From: Mycobacterium sp. SM1
Lineage (GTDB): Bacteria; Actinomycetota; Actinomycetes; Mycobacteriales; Mycobacteriaceae
NCBI RefSeq assembly: GCF_018361265.1
Contig: NZ_JAFLNH010000002.1
Span: forward strand, 496,001-560,000
Direction: 5' to 3'
DNA length: 64,000 bases
Made by a program: the position numbers and the translations under genes. Below, one piece after another: positions 7,835 through 16,577 of the stretch; the stretch's first letter is position 1, and each line of letters starts with the position of its first letter. The notes beneath the pieces are model-generated. The model worked only from the letters and a program-made list of their open reading frames with translations, ran no database searches and was not told where the DNA came from.

Positions 7835-9291
7835 TCCGGGTGCTCGGAGCCGGCGGTCAGAATCGGCGACGGCGGGGGAGCGCCGTTGTCGCCGGGATCC
7901 TGCCGCGACGCCCCGGCGGACCGCGCCGCGGCGGTGCCCTCAAGGCCGGAGCCGGGGCCGGTGTAGTCGTTGGCGAGCACCACCCGGACGGAGCCGGCCG
8001 GCACCGACGGATCGGCGACGACGGGCAAGCCGCCGAGGTCTTTGGAGACCGCCTGCGCGCCCAGATCATCGGCCTTAGCGGCCCGCACCTGGCTGCCGCT
8101 CACGTGCCCGGTTTCGTTGTTGGCGACGGTGCCCGCGGTGAATCCTTTGGCGGTCAAGACCGCTGACACCGCAGCCGCCAGTCCGTTGATGTCGGTGTCG
8201 TTGAACACGTCGGCGGTGGTTTTGTTGGGTGTGTAGGCCACCTCCTCGGTCTTGCCCTGATCCTGGGCACGCAGCAGGCCGGCGACCCAGTCGCGAACCT
8301 GGTTGGGGTCCACCCGCACCACACTGAGCATGCCGTCGTCGCTCCAGCCGGCCTCGTCAAGCACGGGAATGGTGGCGAAGGCGATATTGCCGGCGGCCAG
8401 CTTCTGCAACTGTTGCACGAAATCCATGATGTCCCACCCGGAGGAGATCACCACCGAGCGCTGAATGGCCTGCTGCAGCCGATTCAGCGTGGCGGGATGC
8501 GAGAGCGTCTTGCCGGAGATGACCTGGTGGGCGAGTGCGGCCATCACCGCTTGCTGGCGCACCACCCGATCCAGGTCGCCGCGGGGCAGCTGGTGGCGCT
8601 GGCGGACAAAGCTCAACGCCTGCGGGCCGTTGAGCTTTTGCCAGCCGGCCGGAAAGTCGGCGCCCGAAAATGGCTCGTACACCGGTTCTTTGAGGCACAC
8701 ATCGACACCGCCGAGGGCGTCGGTGATCAGCGCGAAGCCCAGCAGGCCGATCTCGGCGTAGTGGTCGACGGTCACCCCGGTCAGGTCGGCGACCGTTGCG
8801 ATCAGGGCCTCCCGGCCGGCCTCCGTGCCCCGCGCCTCGGCCTCCACCGGCGCCACCCCCGACTTGACGAGGCTGGCCCGCTTTTCCTCCCTGACTTGCC
8901 CGTAGACCCCGTTGATCTTGGTCTTGCCCAGCCCCGGCGCCGCCACGTAGGTGTCGCGCGGAATCGAGATCGCGGTGGCCGATTTCCCGTTGTTGGGGAT
9001 GCGGATCAGGATGATGGTGTCGGTGTTGGTGACGACGTCGTCGCCGGCGCGCAGCGTGGCCAGCTCCTCGGCGGACAGCGGGTTGCCGTGGGCGTCGGTG
9101 CGGCTGTCCATGCCCACCAGCAAGATGTCGATCGCGCCGTCGTCGCCGCCACGGCCCAGCGAGGGGGCGAACATGTGATAGATGCCGTCTTCGAGGGAGT
9201 GGATCTTGCTCCAGGCGACCCCGGTGCCGAGCAGGACGGCGACAGCTGCCACCGTTGCAACCACACGGCTCGCTCGTTGAACACCCATCAC
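7822..9291 (-). CDS. lcp1: LytR-CpsA-Psr (LCP) family arabinogalactan-peptidoglycan ligase (Rv3267/Lcp1 homologue)
   Basis: This 489-residue protein is anchored by one N-terminal membrane helix (VVATVAAVAVLLGTGVAW) with the rest outside the membrane. The LCP catalytic domain shows DILLVGMDSR, TDTIILIRIP, AISIPRDTYV, KINGVYG and the arginine-rich QALSFVRQRHQLPRGDLDRVVRQQ, which binds pyrophosphate/polyprenyl phosphate. A LytR_C domain follows (about residues 350-450), and the tail is Pro/Ser-rich. The M. tuberculosis homologue attaches arabinogalactan to peptidoglycan. It is divergent from rmlD and wbbL, which build the rhamnose linker of the same polymer, a sensible functional cluster. The ATG at 9291 gives a proper short basic N-terminus. 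Confidence 0.93.
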   Translation of the reverse strand: MMGVQRASRVVATVAAVAVLLGTGVAWSKIHSLEDGIYHMFAPSLGRGGDDGAIDILLVGMDSRTDAHGNPLSAEELATLRAGDDVVTNTDTIILIRIPNNGKSATAISIPRDTYVAAPGLGKTKINGVYGQVREEKRASLVKSGVAPVEAEARGTEAGREALIATVADLTGVTVDHYAEIGLLGFALITDALGGVDVCLKEPVYEPFSGADFPAGWQKLNGPQALSFVRQRHQLPRGDLDRVVRQQAVMAALAHQVISGKTLSHPATLNRLQQAIQRSVVISSGWDIMDFVQQLQKLAAGNIAFATIPVLDEAGWSDDGMLSVVRVDPNQVRDWVAGLLRAQDQGKTEEVAYTPNKTTADVFNDTDINGLAAAVSAVLTAKGFTAGTVANNETGHVSGSQVRAAKADDLGAQAVSKDLGGLPVVADPSVPAGSVRVVLANDYTGPGSGLEGTAAARSAGASRQDPGDNGAPPPSPILTAGSEHPECVS

Positions 9292-9338
9292 TTTAGACTA
9301 CTTCCGCCACAGCTATATCGGGGGGACGAGGGTTCGGC

Positions 9339-10253
9339 GTGCCAGACTCAAGACTCATGACCCTCTCCCGCAGGATCGTGATCACCGGCGCCGGCGGGCA
9401 GGTCGGGAGCGTTTTGGCGGCGTCGGCCGCGGGCCGGGGCGGCGATGTGCTGGCGCTGACCTCGGCGCAGTGGGATATCACCGACCCGGCCGTCGCCGAG
9501 CGTATCGTGCGGACCGGCGACGTGGTGGTCAACTGCGCGGCCTACACCGACGTCGACGCCGCCGAGAGCGAGCCGGCGAGGGCGTATACGGTCAACGCGG
9601 CCGGCCCCCGACATCTAGCCCGCGCCTGCGCGCGCGCCGGCGCGCGGCTGATCCACATCTCCACCGACTACGTGTTCAGCGGCGACTTCGGCGGCCAGCC
9701 GCCCCGCCCGTATGAGCCCGGCGACCAGACCGGGCCGCTGAATGTGTACGGTCGTACCAAGCTCGCCGGCGAAGTGGCGGTTCTGGAAGAGCTTCCGGAC
9801 GCTACCGTGGTGCGCACCGCCTGGGTCTACACCGGGGGGAGCGGCACCGACTTCGTCGCCACCATGCGCCGGCTGGCCGCCGGTGACGGCACCGTGGAGG
9901 TGGTCGATGACCAGAGCGGCTCACCAACCTACGTCGCGGATCTGGTCGCGGCGCTGTTGGAGGTGGTCGAAGGGCCCGTCGGGCGCGCGCCGACGGGCAT
10001 CCTGCACATCGCCAACGAGGGGGTGGTCAACCGCTTCGGCCTGGCCCGCGCGGTGTTCGAAGAGCTCGGGGCCGACCCGCAGCGGGTGCTGGCGGTCAGC
10101 AGCGACCATAAGCCGCGGCCGGCGCCCCGGCCGCGCTACACGGCGTTGTCAACCCGGCTGTCGGCGCAGGCGGGCCTGACGCCGCTTCGGCCGTGGCGGG
10201 ACGCGTTGGCCGCAGCCCTGGCCGCGAGACCGTTACCCTCTACGCGTGAGTGA
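9339..10253 (+). CDS. rmlD: dTDP-4-dehydrorhamnose reductase RmlD
   Basis: RmlD performs the last step of dTDP-L-rhamnose synthesis, NADPH-dependent reduction of dTDP-4-keto-L-rhamnose; rhamnose links arabinogalactan to peptidoglycan. The 304-residue chain has the Rossmann motif ITGAGGQVG near the start, the NCAAYTDVDAAE block, STDYVF and the catalytic YGRTK (YxxxK). The GTG at 9339 is preceded by GACGAGGG at good spacing. An ATG at 9357 (298 residues) is the alternative, with weaker ribosome binding but a length closer to the conserved core. The gene heads an operon with wbbL (8-nt overlap) and the mannose-1-phosphate guanylyltransferase gene. Confidence 0.95.
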   Translation: MPDSRLMTLSRRIVITGAGGQVGSVLAASAAGRGGDVLALTSAQWDITDPAVAERIVRTGDVVVNCAAYTDVDAAESEPARAYTVNAAGPRHLARACARAGARLIHISTDYVFSGDFGGQPPRPYEPGDQTGPLNVYGRTKLAGEVAVLEELPDATVVRTAWVYTGGSGTDFVATMRRLAAGDGTVEVVDDQSGSPTYVADLVAALLEVVEGPVGRAPTGILHIANEGVVNRFGLARAVFEELGADPQRVLAVSSDHKPRPAPRPRYTALSTRLSAQAGLTPLRPWRDALAAALAARPLPSTRE

Positions 10254-11139
10254 CATCCTGCCGGTGGTGACGGTGACCTACTCCCCGGGCCCGCACCTGG
10301 AGCGCTTTCTGGCATCGCTGTCGCTGGCCACCGAACGGCCGCTGCAAGTGCTGCTGGCCGACAACGGCTCCACCGACGGGGCCCCGCAGGCGGCCCTGGA
10401 GCGCTACCCCGAGGTGCGGCTGTTGCACACCGGGGCCAACCTCGGTTACGGAACGGCGGTGAACCGCGCGATCCGCCAGCTGGCCCAAGACGGCGAGGTC
10501 AGCGACGAATGGGTCATCGTGGCCAACCCGGACGTCCAGTGGGGCCCGGGCAGTATCGATGCGCTGTTGGACGCCGCCGCCCGCTGGCCCCGGGCGGCCA
10601 CCCTGGGTCCGCTCATCCGGGAGCCCGACGGGTCGGTGTATCCCTCGGCACGGCAGCTGCCCAGCCTGGTCCGCGGTGGCATGCACGCGGTGATCGGCCC
10701 GATCTGGCGTGGCAACCCGTGGTCGAGGGCTTACCGCCAGGAGTGCCTGGCGCCCTGTGAGCGCCCGGTCGGCTGGCTGTCAGGATCGTGTCTGCTGGTG
10801 CGCCGCGCGGCCTTCGATCAGGTCGGCGGCTTTGACGAGCGCTACTTTTTGTACTTCGAGGATGTCGACCTCGGCGACCGGCTGGCCAAAGCGGGATGGC
10901 TGAATGTCTACGTGCCTTCCGCTGAGGTGCTGCACCATAAGGGCCACGTCACCCGGCGCGATCCGGCCAGTAACCTGGTGGCCCATCACAGCAGCACCTA
11001 TATTTTCCTCGCCGACCGGCATTCCGGTTGGTGGCGCGCGCCGCTGCGCTGGACGATGCGGGCAGGTTTGATGGCGCGCTCGTGGTTGATGGTGCGCAGG
11101 TCGCGGCGCGGCCGGGCGGAAAGGCGGCGGACACCGTGA
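10246..11139 (+). CDS. wbbL: dTDP-Rha:decaprenyl-PP-GlcNAc alpha-3-L-rhamnosyltransferase WbbL
   Basis: This GT2-family glycosyltransferase adds rhamnose to decaprenyl-diphosphate-GlcNAc, forming the arabinogalactan linkage unit. The 297 residues show the GT-A features VTVTYSPGPHLERFL, LLADNGSTDGAP, the DxD-like NPDVQWGPG and the acceptor region GGFDERYFLYFEDVDLGDRLAKAGW. It starts at a GTG inside the end of rmlD and overlaps the next gene by 4 nt. Product and substrate supply are therefore encoded by consecutive coupled genes. Length agrees with the 301-residue M. tuberculosis protein. Essential in mycobacteria (family knowledge). Confidence 0.95.
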   Translation: MSDILPVVTVTYSPGPHLERFLASLSLATERPLQVLLADNGSTDGAPQAALERYPEVRLLHTGANLGYGTAVNRAIRQLAQDGEVSDEWVIVANPDVQWGPGSIDALLDAAARWPRAATLGPLIREPDGSVYPSARQLPSLVRGGMHAVIGPIWRGNPWSRAYRQECLAPCERPVGWLSGSCLLVRRAAFDQVGGFDERYFLYFEDVDLGDRLAKAGWLNVYVPSAEVLHHKGHVTRRDPASNLVAHHSSTYIFLADRHSGWWRAPLRWTMRAGLMARSWLMVRRSRRGRAERRRTP

Positions 11140-12209
11140 GCCACCCCGAGGTTGATGCGGTGGTCCTGGTCGGCGGCAAGGGCACCCGGCTGCGGCCACT
11201 GACGATGTCGGCGCCCAAGCCGATGCTGCCGATAGCCGGGGTGCCGTTGCTGACGCACCTGCTGGCGCGCATCGCCGCAGCCGGTATCGAGCGCGTGGTG
11301 CTGGGCACGTCTTATCAGCCCGCGGTGTTCGAGGCCGAGCTCGGTGACGGGTCCAAGCTGGGCCTGCAGATCGAGTACGTGACCGAGGAGCACCCGCTGG
11401 GCACCGGCGGCGCCATCGCCAACGTCGCTGAGCGGCTGCGCTACGACACCGTGATGGTGTTCAACGGCGACGTGCTCTCGGGCCTGGATCTGGGCCAGCT
11501 GCTCGAGTACCACCGCAGCAGCCGGGCCGACGTCACGTTGCACCTGACACGGGTTTCCGACCCCCGGGCTTTCGGTTGCGTGCCCACCGAGAATGGCCGG
11601 GTCACTGCGTTTCTCGAGAAGACGGAGGATCCGCCGACCGACCAGATCAATGCGGGTTGCTATGTCTTTTCCCGCGAGATCATCGCCCGCATCCCCCGGG
11701 GCCGCGAGGTCTCGGTGGAACGCGAGGTGTTCCCGGCGCTGCTCGGCGACGGGGTCAAGATCTGCGGTTATGTGGATGCCACCTACTGGCGGGACATGGG
11801 CACGCCGGAGGACTTCGTGCGGGGTTCCGCGGATTTGGTGCGCGGCATTGCCCCATCGCCGGCCCTGCGCGGTCAGCACGGTGAGAAGTTGGTGCATGAA
11901 GGGGCGGCGGTGTCCCCGGGAGCGGTGCTCATCGGCGGGACGGCTGTCGGGCGGGGCGCCGAGATCGGTCCCGGTGTCCGGTTGGACGGTGCGGTGATCT
12001 TCGACGGTGTGCGGGTCGGGGCCGGCAGCGTGATCGAGCGGTCGATCATCGGCTTCGGCGCCCGTATCGGTCCGCGGGCACTGATCCGTGACGGTGTGAT
12101 CGGCGACGGCGCCGATATCGGCGCCCGCTGCGAGCTGTTGTATGGCGCCCGGGTATGGCCGGGGGTCGTTATTCCCGACGGCGGTATCCGCTACTCCAGC
12201 GACGTGTGA
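11136..12209 (+). CDS. manB: Mannose-1-phosphate guanylyltransferase (Rv3264c homologue, GDP-mannose synthesis)
   Basis: This enzyme makes GDP-mannose from mannose-1-phosphate and GTP for mannolipids, LAM and glycoproteins. The 357-residue chain begins with the nucleotidyltransferase signature VLVGGKGTRLRPLTMSAPKPMLP, then has FNGDVLSG and EKTEDPPTDQINAGCYVF. It ends in a left-handed beta-helix of hexapeptide repeats (IGGTAVGRGAEIGPGV, IGDGADIGARC) typical of the family. A GTG at 11136, overlapping the wbbL stop by 4 nt and preceded by GGAAAGGCGG, gives the family length (359 in M. tuberculosis). The literature names it manB or manC/rmlA2; the call to guanylyltransferase rests on similarity to Rv3264c. 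Confidence 0.93.
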   Translation: MSHPEVDAVVLVGGKGTRLRPLTMSAPKPMLPIAGVPLLTHLLARIAAAGIERVVLGTSYQPAVFEAELGDGSKLGLQIEYVTEEHPLGTGGAIANVAERLRYDTVMVFNGDVLSGLDLGQLLEYHRSSRADVTLHLTRVSDPRAFGCVPTENGRVTAFLEKTEDPPTDQINAGCYVFSREIIARIPRGREVSVEREVFPALLGDGVKICGYVDATYWRDMGTPEDFVRGSADLVRGIAPSPALRGQHGEKLVHEGAAVSPGAVLIGGTAVGRGAEIGPGVRLDGAVIFDGVRVGAGSVIERSIIGFGARIGPRALIRDGVIGDGADIGARCELLYGARVWPGVVIPDGGIRYSSDV

Positions 12210-12237
12210 GTCGCGCGGAAAACCAGGCGGGCTGGTG

Positions 12238-12263
12238 CGTCATTTGCGTACGTCATTTGCGTA
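12238..12263. repeat. 13-bp tandem duplication spanning the fbiB stop codon
   Basis: The sequence CGTCATTTGCGTA occurs twice back to back, the second copy covering the last codons and stop of fbiB (minus strand). It lies in the 43-nt convergent gap between the guanylyltransferase gene and fbiB. The duplication leaves the protein end unchanged, because the stop sits inside the repeat unit. Confidence 0.7.
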
Positions 12264-13626
12264 CCAGCAGATCGGCGACCGGGACTGGGTCCCGTGGTTG
12301 CGCCGGCTCGTGGGGGTAGCCGATCGCGATGGCGCCCAACGGTTCCCAGTCGCCCGGCAGGCCGAGTTCGGCGCGCACCACCTCGGCCGCGAAGATGGTC
12401 GACCCGATCCAGCAGCTGCCCAGTCCACGCACCGCCAGCGCGACCAGCAGGGCCTGCACGGCCGCCCCCCCCGCCACCGTGAACATGGTGTGCTCGGCGG
12501 CGGCGCGAGCGGCATCGGGGTAGCGGTGCGCGCCGTCGGCGACCAGCACCGGGACAACGACTTCGGGTGCCTCGTAGAGGATCTGGCCCCGCGCCACCCG
12601 CCGTTCCACGGCCTCGGCGGGCCGGCCGTCAGCGCTCAGGTCGGATCGCCACTTGGCGCGCATCGCGTCCAGCAGCCGGGTGCGGACCGTGGGTGTCTGC
12701 AGCCACACGAACCGCACCGGGCGGGTGTGATGCGGGGCCGGGGCTGTCAAGGCCTCGGCAACGGCGGCCTCGACGAGGTGTGCCGGCACCGGCCGGTCGT
12801 CGAACTGACGGATCGACCTGCGCAGCAGCTGGGCCTGCCGGCGGCCCAATTCGAGGGCTTCGGCGGTGCCCAGCCAGAACAGGTCCTCGGCGCCGGGCCG
12901 CAGCAGGTCCTGCGCCGTGGAGCCGTTGTCGGCCACGATGTGGCCGTTAAGCCCGCGCACCACAGCCACCGGCACGGCGGCCAGCTTGCCCTTGACCAGA
13001 TCGGCCGCGGCCGCGATCTCGTCGGCGACGGCGATCTCGCTGACCCGCAACTCGTTTCCGTGCCGGTCGAGGGCACCCGCATAACTGTGCAGCACGGCCA
13101 GACCGGCGGCGCCGACGGCGGCGTCGATCTGGCCGGTGCGCCAGGCGCGGCCCATGGTGTCGGTGATCACGACGGCGACCGTGACGCCGAGCCGCTCACG
13201 CAGGGCGGCGCGCAGCGCCGCGGCACTAGCATCCGGGTCGACGGGCAGCAGAGCCAGCTCGCCCGCACCGACGTTGGAGCCGTCCACTCCGGCGGCCGCC
13301 TGCACCACACCGCGACGGCTCTCGGTGATCAGGGTTCGCCCCTTACGGGCCAGCACCCGCACCGACTCCTGGTTGATCAGCTTGCGCCGCAGCCGGTCTC
13401 GTTTCGCAGCGTCTTTGGGTGCCGGTACCAGCCGGCCCTCGCACTTGGAGATCACCTTGCTGGTAACCACCACCACGTCGCCGTCGCGCAGCCAGGGCGC
13501 GGCCGCTGCGAGGGCCGCGGCGAGGTCGTCGCCGGGCCGGAATTCGGGAAGCCCGGCCACCGGAAGGATCTCGACCGGCGAGCCGGCCCCATGGTCTGGC
13601 GGCACCACCGGGCCCCGGACGCTCAC
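12253..13626 (-). CDS. fbiB: Coenzyme F420:L-glutamate ligase FbiB (CofE + nitroreductase-fold bifunctional)
   Basis: FbiB extends F420-0 with gamma-linked glutamates and, through its C-terminal FMN-binding domain, reduces dehydro-F420-0. The 457-residue chain has the CofE-like domain (about 1-250: [59 protein letters not shown]) and a nitroreductase-like domain (about 255-457: [37 protein letters not shown]). The GTG start overlaps the fbiA stop by 4 nt (GTGA), so fbiA-fbiB form a coupled operon. Length agrees with the 448-residue M. tuberculosis protein. F420 supports several reductases and prodrug activation in mycobacteria. Confidence 0.96.
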   Translation of the reverse strand: MSVRGPVVPPDHGAGSPVEILPVAGLPEFRPGDDLAAALAAAAPWLRDGDVVVVTSKVISKCEGRLVPAPKDAAKRDRLRRKLINQESVRVLARKGRTLITESRRGVVQAAAGVDGSNVGAGELALLPVDPDASAAALRAALRERLGVTVAVVITDTMGRAWRTGQIDAAVGAAGLAVLHSYAGALDRHGNELRVSEIAVADEIAAAADLVKGKLAAVPVAVVRGLNGHIVADNGSTAQDLLRPGAEDLFWLGTAEALELGRRQAQLLRRSIRQFDDRPVPAHLVEAAVAEALTAPAPHHTRPVRFVWLQTPTVRTRLLDAMRAKWRSDLSADGRPAEAVERRVARGQILYEAPEVVVPVLVADGAHRYPDAARAAAEHTMFTVAGGAAVQALLVALAVRGLGSCWIGSTIFAAEVVRAELGLPGDWEPLGAIAIGYPHEPAQPRDPVPVADLLVRK

Positions 13627-14615
13627 GCCGCCACCCCGGCAAGCTCCAGGCCGGCGCTCACCATCTTGGCCGTCGCTTCCGGGTCGGTCATCAGCAGGGG
13701 AATCGATCGCACCGCGACACCGGCGATCTCGGCGTCCTCACCGTCGTGCACCAGCCAGCAGTCCAGGATCCCGGTGTCGCTACGGGCGCCGTAATACCGG
13801 CCTACCGCCTCCGCGGTGGACTCCACGCCGATTGCGGTAAGGCACTCGTAAGCCATGCCGCGCAACGGCTTTCCTCCGATGATCGGCGAGTAACCGACAA
13901 TCGGGGCGGCGGCCGAGCGCAGCGCCGTTCGCATGCCGGGGACGGCCAGGATGGCGCCGATACTCACCACCGGGTTCGACGGCGCCAGCAAGATGATGTC
14001 GGCCTCGGCGATGGCTTGCACTGATTCGGTTGCCGCGCTGGCCTTTTTAGCACCGATGAAGGCGAAGCTGTGCGTTGGCACCTGGGCGCGGTAGCGCACC
14101 CACCATTCCTGGAAATGGATTGCCCGCTGCGTGTCATCGGCAGGGTCGGTGATGACCACATGGGTTTCGCATCGATCATCGCTCGCCGGCAGCAACCGTG
14201 CCCCCGGCTGCCAGCGGTCGCAGAGCGCCGCGGTGACCTGGGACAGTGGGTAGCCGGCCCGCAGCATCCGGGTGCGCACCAGATGAGTTGCCAGATCGCG
14301 ATCGCCGAGGTGAAACCAGTCGGGTTGGACACCGTAGCGGGCCAGTTCCTCCATCGCGTGCCAGGTTTCGTCGCGGTGGCCCCAGCCGCGTTCCGGGTCG
14401 ACGCCGCCGCCGAGGGTATACATGCAGGTGTCCAGATCAGGGCAGACGCGCAGCCCGTGGATCCAGGCGTCATCGCCGACGTTGACGATAGCGGCCAACT
14501 CGTGGTCACCACCCGAAAAGTGTTGCGAGGCAAACTGACCCAGACCGAGCAGGCGCTGCACCCCGAGCAGGAAACGGGCGCCGCCGACGCCACCGACCAG
14601 AACCGTGACCTTCAC
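13623..14615 (-). CDS. fbiA: F420 biosynthesis 2-phospholactate/phosphoenolpyruvate transferase FbiA
   Basis: FbiA (CofD family) joins the activated phospho-C3 unit from FbiD/GTP to the deazaflavin Fo, giving (dehydro-)F420-0. The 330-residue chain starts with the conserved [18 protein letters not shown] nucleotide-binding motif. It continues with [28 protein letters not shown] and contains [20 protein letters not shown], diagnostic blocks of CofD. It is 331 residues in M. tuberculosis. It is first in the fbiAB operon and transcribed away from whiB2. Confidence 0.96.
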   Translation of the reverse strand: MKVTVLVGGVGGARFLLGVQRLLGLGQFASQHFSGGDHELAAIVNVGDDAWIHGLRVCPDLDTCMYTLGGGVDPERGWGHRDETWHAMEELARYGVQPDWFHLGDRDLATHLVRTRMLRAGYPLSQVTAALCDRWQPGARLLPASDDRCETHVVITDPADDTQRAIHFQEWWVRYRAQVPTHSFAFIGAKKASAATESVQAIAEADIILLAPSNPVVSIGAILAVPGMRTALRSAAAPIVGYSPIIGGKPLRGMAYECLTAIGVESTAEAVGRYYGARSDTGILDCWLVHDGEDAEIAGVAVRSIPLLMTDPEATAKMVSAGLELAGVAA

Positions 14616-14976
14616 ACCGCAGACAGTACGCGGAGTCGGTGCGGCCGCGGGTCTGGGCCATGGGCCCGGCCTCAGCTGCCGGTGCGAAGGAGAGGGCTAC
14701 CCCAGCCCGGTGCGACACGCCGTGAGCCAAACCGCCGCAGAAGCGCCAAATTTTGATCACGAGATGGTATGAAATTGCATTCCGGCTCTTGACCACGGCT
14801 GCTTACGCGTGTGTAATCACATGAGTGTCATTTCCCGGCGTCGATCAATCGCCTTGTCGCAGCCGAGATTCGATCACACGTTCGAAAATTGAGATGGTCG
14901 CAGACCCCAGCCACATCACAACAGTCACATCACAACAGCGGGCGACATTCACGATCAACCAGGTGAGGAGTCGGAG
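14616..14976. promoter_or_regulatory. 361-nt divergent intergenic region fbiA / whiB2 with a 14-bp direct repeat
   Basis: No gene is seen here. The half near whiB2 is AT-richer (about 14745-14940), as expected for the regulated promoters of WhiB genes. At 14912-14939 a 14-mer, CACATCACAACAG followed by T or C, is repeated in tandem, about 40 nt upstream of the whiB2 start. A strong ribosome-binding site, GGTGAGGAG, sits eight bases before the ATG at 14977. The tandem repeat could be a protein-binding site or a leader element; this is an inference. Confidence 0.5.
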
Positions 14977-15336
14977 ATGTCCTGTGAGCACCTGCGGGGC
15001 GTAGTGGGAGGCACCCCGCGCGCCAATGCCGGCACCGCGAGAACAACCCCAATGGCGCGGCCGCACTTGAGTTTGGTTGCCGATGCACCCGAGCTATTTC
15101 CGCGGGTGCCGGTAACCAGGGAGCAATGGCAAGACCGGGCATTGTGCGCGCAAACCGACCCCGAGGCGTTCTTTCCCGAAAAGGGCGGCTCCACCCGCGA
15201 GGCCAAAAAGATCTGCCTTGGTTGCGAGGTACGCGCCGAGTGTCTGGAATATGCCCTGGCGCATGACGAGCGCTTCGGCATCTGGGGCGGTCTTTCCGAG
15301 CGGGAGCGTCGCCGGCTCAAGCGCGGCGTCGTCTAG
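14977..15336 (+). CDS. whiB2: Transcriptional regulator WhiB2 (WhmD)
   Basis: WhiB2 is an iron-sulfur-cluster DNA-binding regulator needed for septation and cell division in mycobacteria. The 119-residue chain carries the four cluster cysteines C57, C80, C83 and C89 (CxxC from KKICLGCEVRAEC), the GIWGG turn at 101-105 and a basic C-terminus (RERRRLKRGVV). The core from WQDRALCAQTDPEAFFPEKG onward is nearly identical to known WhiB2. The start at 14977 is chosen for its strong GGTGAGGAG ribosome-binding site. It gives an N-terminal extension longer than the 89-residue M. tuberculosis annotation but close to the longer M. smegmatis WhmD. An internal ATG at 15052 is the alternative. Confidence 0.95.
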   Translation: MSCEHLRGVVGGTPRANAGTARTTPMARPHLSLVADAPELFPRVPVTREQWQDRALCAQTDPEAFFPEKGGSTREAKKICLGCEVRAECLEYALAHDERFGIWGGLSERERRRLKRGVV

Positions 15337-15423
15337 CCGGCGCGACAACGACAACGGGGTGCCGGGGGGGCGGGGCGCGGGGCAAAAGGTCCGCGCGCTC
15401 AGCGGCGCGGAAGAGCGGGGCGA

Positions 15424-15924
15424 TCAGCTCCCGTCCTCATCGATCGTCGGGTCGATAACCGACGGCTCGACATCTAAATAGGTGGCTACCTGGGCCACCA
15501 GGATTTCATGGAGCAATTCACCCAGTTCGACGGTATCCTTGGCGCGCCGCTCGATCGGCTTGCGGAACAAGACGATTCGCGCCCGCGTGGCGTTACCGCG
15601 GACGTCGACGCCCGCGGGGATCAACCGGGCCAGTGGTATCGCCCCGTCGGCGAGCACCTCGGGCGGCCACTGCACACTCTCGGGATCCTTAGGGGCGATC
15701 CGAGGGATCTCATCGACCGCGATGTCTAGTTCCGACAGCCGCTCGTGCCAGCGCTGCTCGATGGGCTCGTACGCCTCCAGCACGGCCATGTCGAACCGCT
15801 CGGCCCGGCTGCGCCACCCGGGCACCGTTGGCGGAAGCAGCGGCCCCCGCATATCACGGCCCCGGCGCGACGCCGACCTGCCTGGCGACCAGCCGCGTCG
15901 CCGGAAGCCACGCGTATCGCCCAT
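15424..15924 (-). CDS. Zincin-like metallopeptidase family protein (Rv3259 homologue), catalytic motif degenerate
   Basis: This 166-residue protein matches the conserved actinobacterial family of Rv3259 next to whiB2. The C-terminal ELLHEILVAQVATYLDVEPSVID aligns with the zincin HExxHxxGxxD helix. The first His-Glu is kept, but the second His is replaced (HEILVAQ), so it is unlikely to be a normal zinc peptidase. The N-terminus is very basic (GFRRRGWSPGRSASRRGRD). The start is uncertain: 15924 (MGDTRG) is used here, while 15852 (MRGPLLPP) would give 142 residues, close to the 139 of M. tuberculosis. It converges with whiB2. Function unknown. Confidence 0.8.
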   Translation of the reverse strand: MGDTRGFRRRGWSPGRSASRRGRDMRGPLLPPTVPGWRSRAERFDMAVLEAYEPIEQRWHERLSELDIAVDEIPRIAPKDPESVQWPPEVLADGAIPLARLIPAGVDVRGNATRARIVLFRKPIERRAKDTVELGELLHEILVAQVATYLDVEPSVIDPTIDEDGS

Positions 15925-16012
15925 CGATCGATGGTAACGGTTGAACATCGCGCCCCGGGGCAGTGCGCGTGTCCGGCGCTGGCGGGCCAGTTGTTGACGA
16001 TAGCCTTCGGTC

Positions 16013-16474
16013 GTGACCGTTCCCCGTCGCTGTTGCCGGCCCGGGTGTCCGCATTACGCGGTGGCGACGCTGACGTTCGTCTATTCGGATTCCACAGCGG
16101 TGATCGGTCCGCTTGCCACCGCGCGCGACCCGCATTCCTGGGATTTGTGCGTGGGCCACGCCGGCCGGATCACTGCGCCACGTGGCTGGGAGCTGGTCCG
16201 CCATCCCGGCCCGCTGCCCACCAATCCCGATGAGGACGACCTGGTCGCGCTCGCGAACGCGGTGCGCGAGGGACGGGACCGGCTGCCGGTCCCCCGGCCG
16301 GCCAACGGTAATGCCCCGCATCCAGCGGGCGCCGGCAGCGATTCAGGCGGCCGGCCCGCCAGTGCCCGCACCAGCCTGCCGGGTGCCGGCCGGAACACCC
16401 CGCCCGAGCAGCGCTCCGGCCGCGCCGGACGCCGGCGAGGCCATCTGCGGGTGCTGCCCGATCCCCCCGATTGA
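16013..16474 (+). CDS. DUF3499 family protein (Rv3258c homologue)
   Basis: This 153-residue protein is found throughout mycobacteria and relatives upstream of the phosphomannomutase gene. The N-terminal half has a CxxxxC pair and conserved block (RRCCRPGCPHYAVATLTFVYSDSTAVIGPL), followed by DPHSWDLCVGHAGRITAPRGWELVRH, suggesting a small Cys/His metal site. The C-terminal 60 residues are Pro/Gly/Arg-rich and probably disordered. The GTG start gives the conserved N-terminus. It lies about 100 nt upstream of manB/pmmA on the same strand. Function unknown. Confidence 0.85.
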   Translation: MTVPRRCCRPGCPHYAVATLTFVYSDSTAVIGPLATARDPHSWDLCVGHAGRITAPRGWELVRHPGPLPTNPDEDDLVALANAVREGRDRLPVPRPANGNAPHPAGAGSDSGGRPASARTSLPGAGRNTPPEQRSGRAGRRRGHLRVLPDPPD

Positions 16475-16577
16475 CAGCGGGGCGGCGGAAACTCACAGGG
16501 CTTTGGCGCAGCGACGGGCAACCCGGTAGGCAACGACTAGGCTTGGGTGCCAAGAATCCACCTCGTAGGAGCCTGGT

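Noticed and set aside
14641..14800. A small gene in the fbiA-whiB2 gap
   Set aside because: Short frames exist on both strands but none has a ribosome site, family motif or consistent codon bias.
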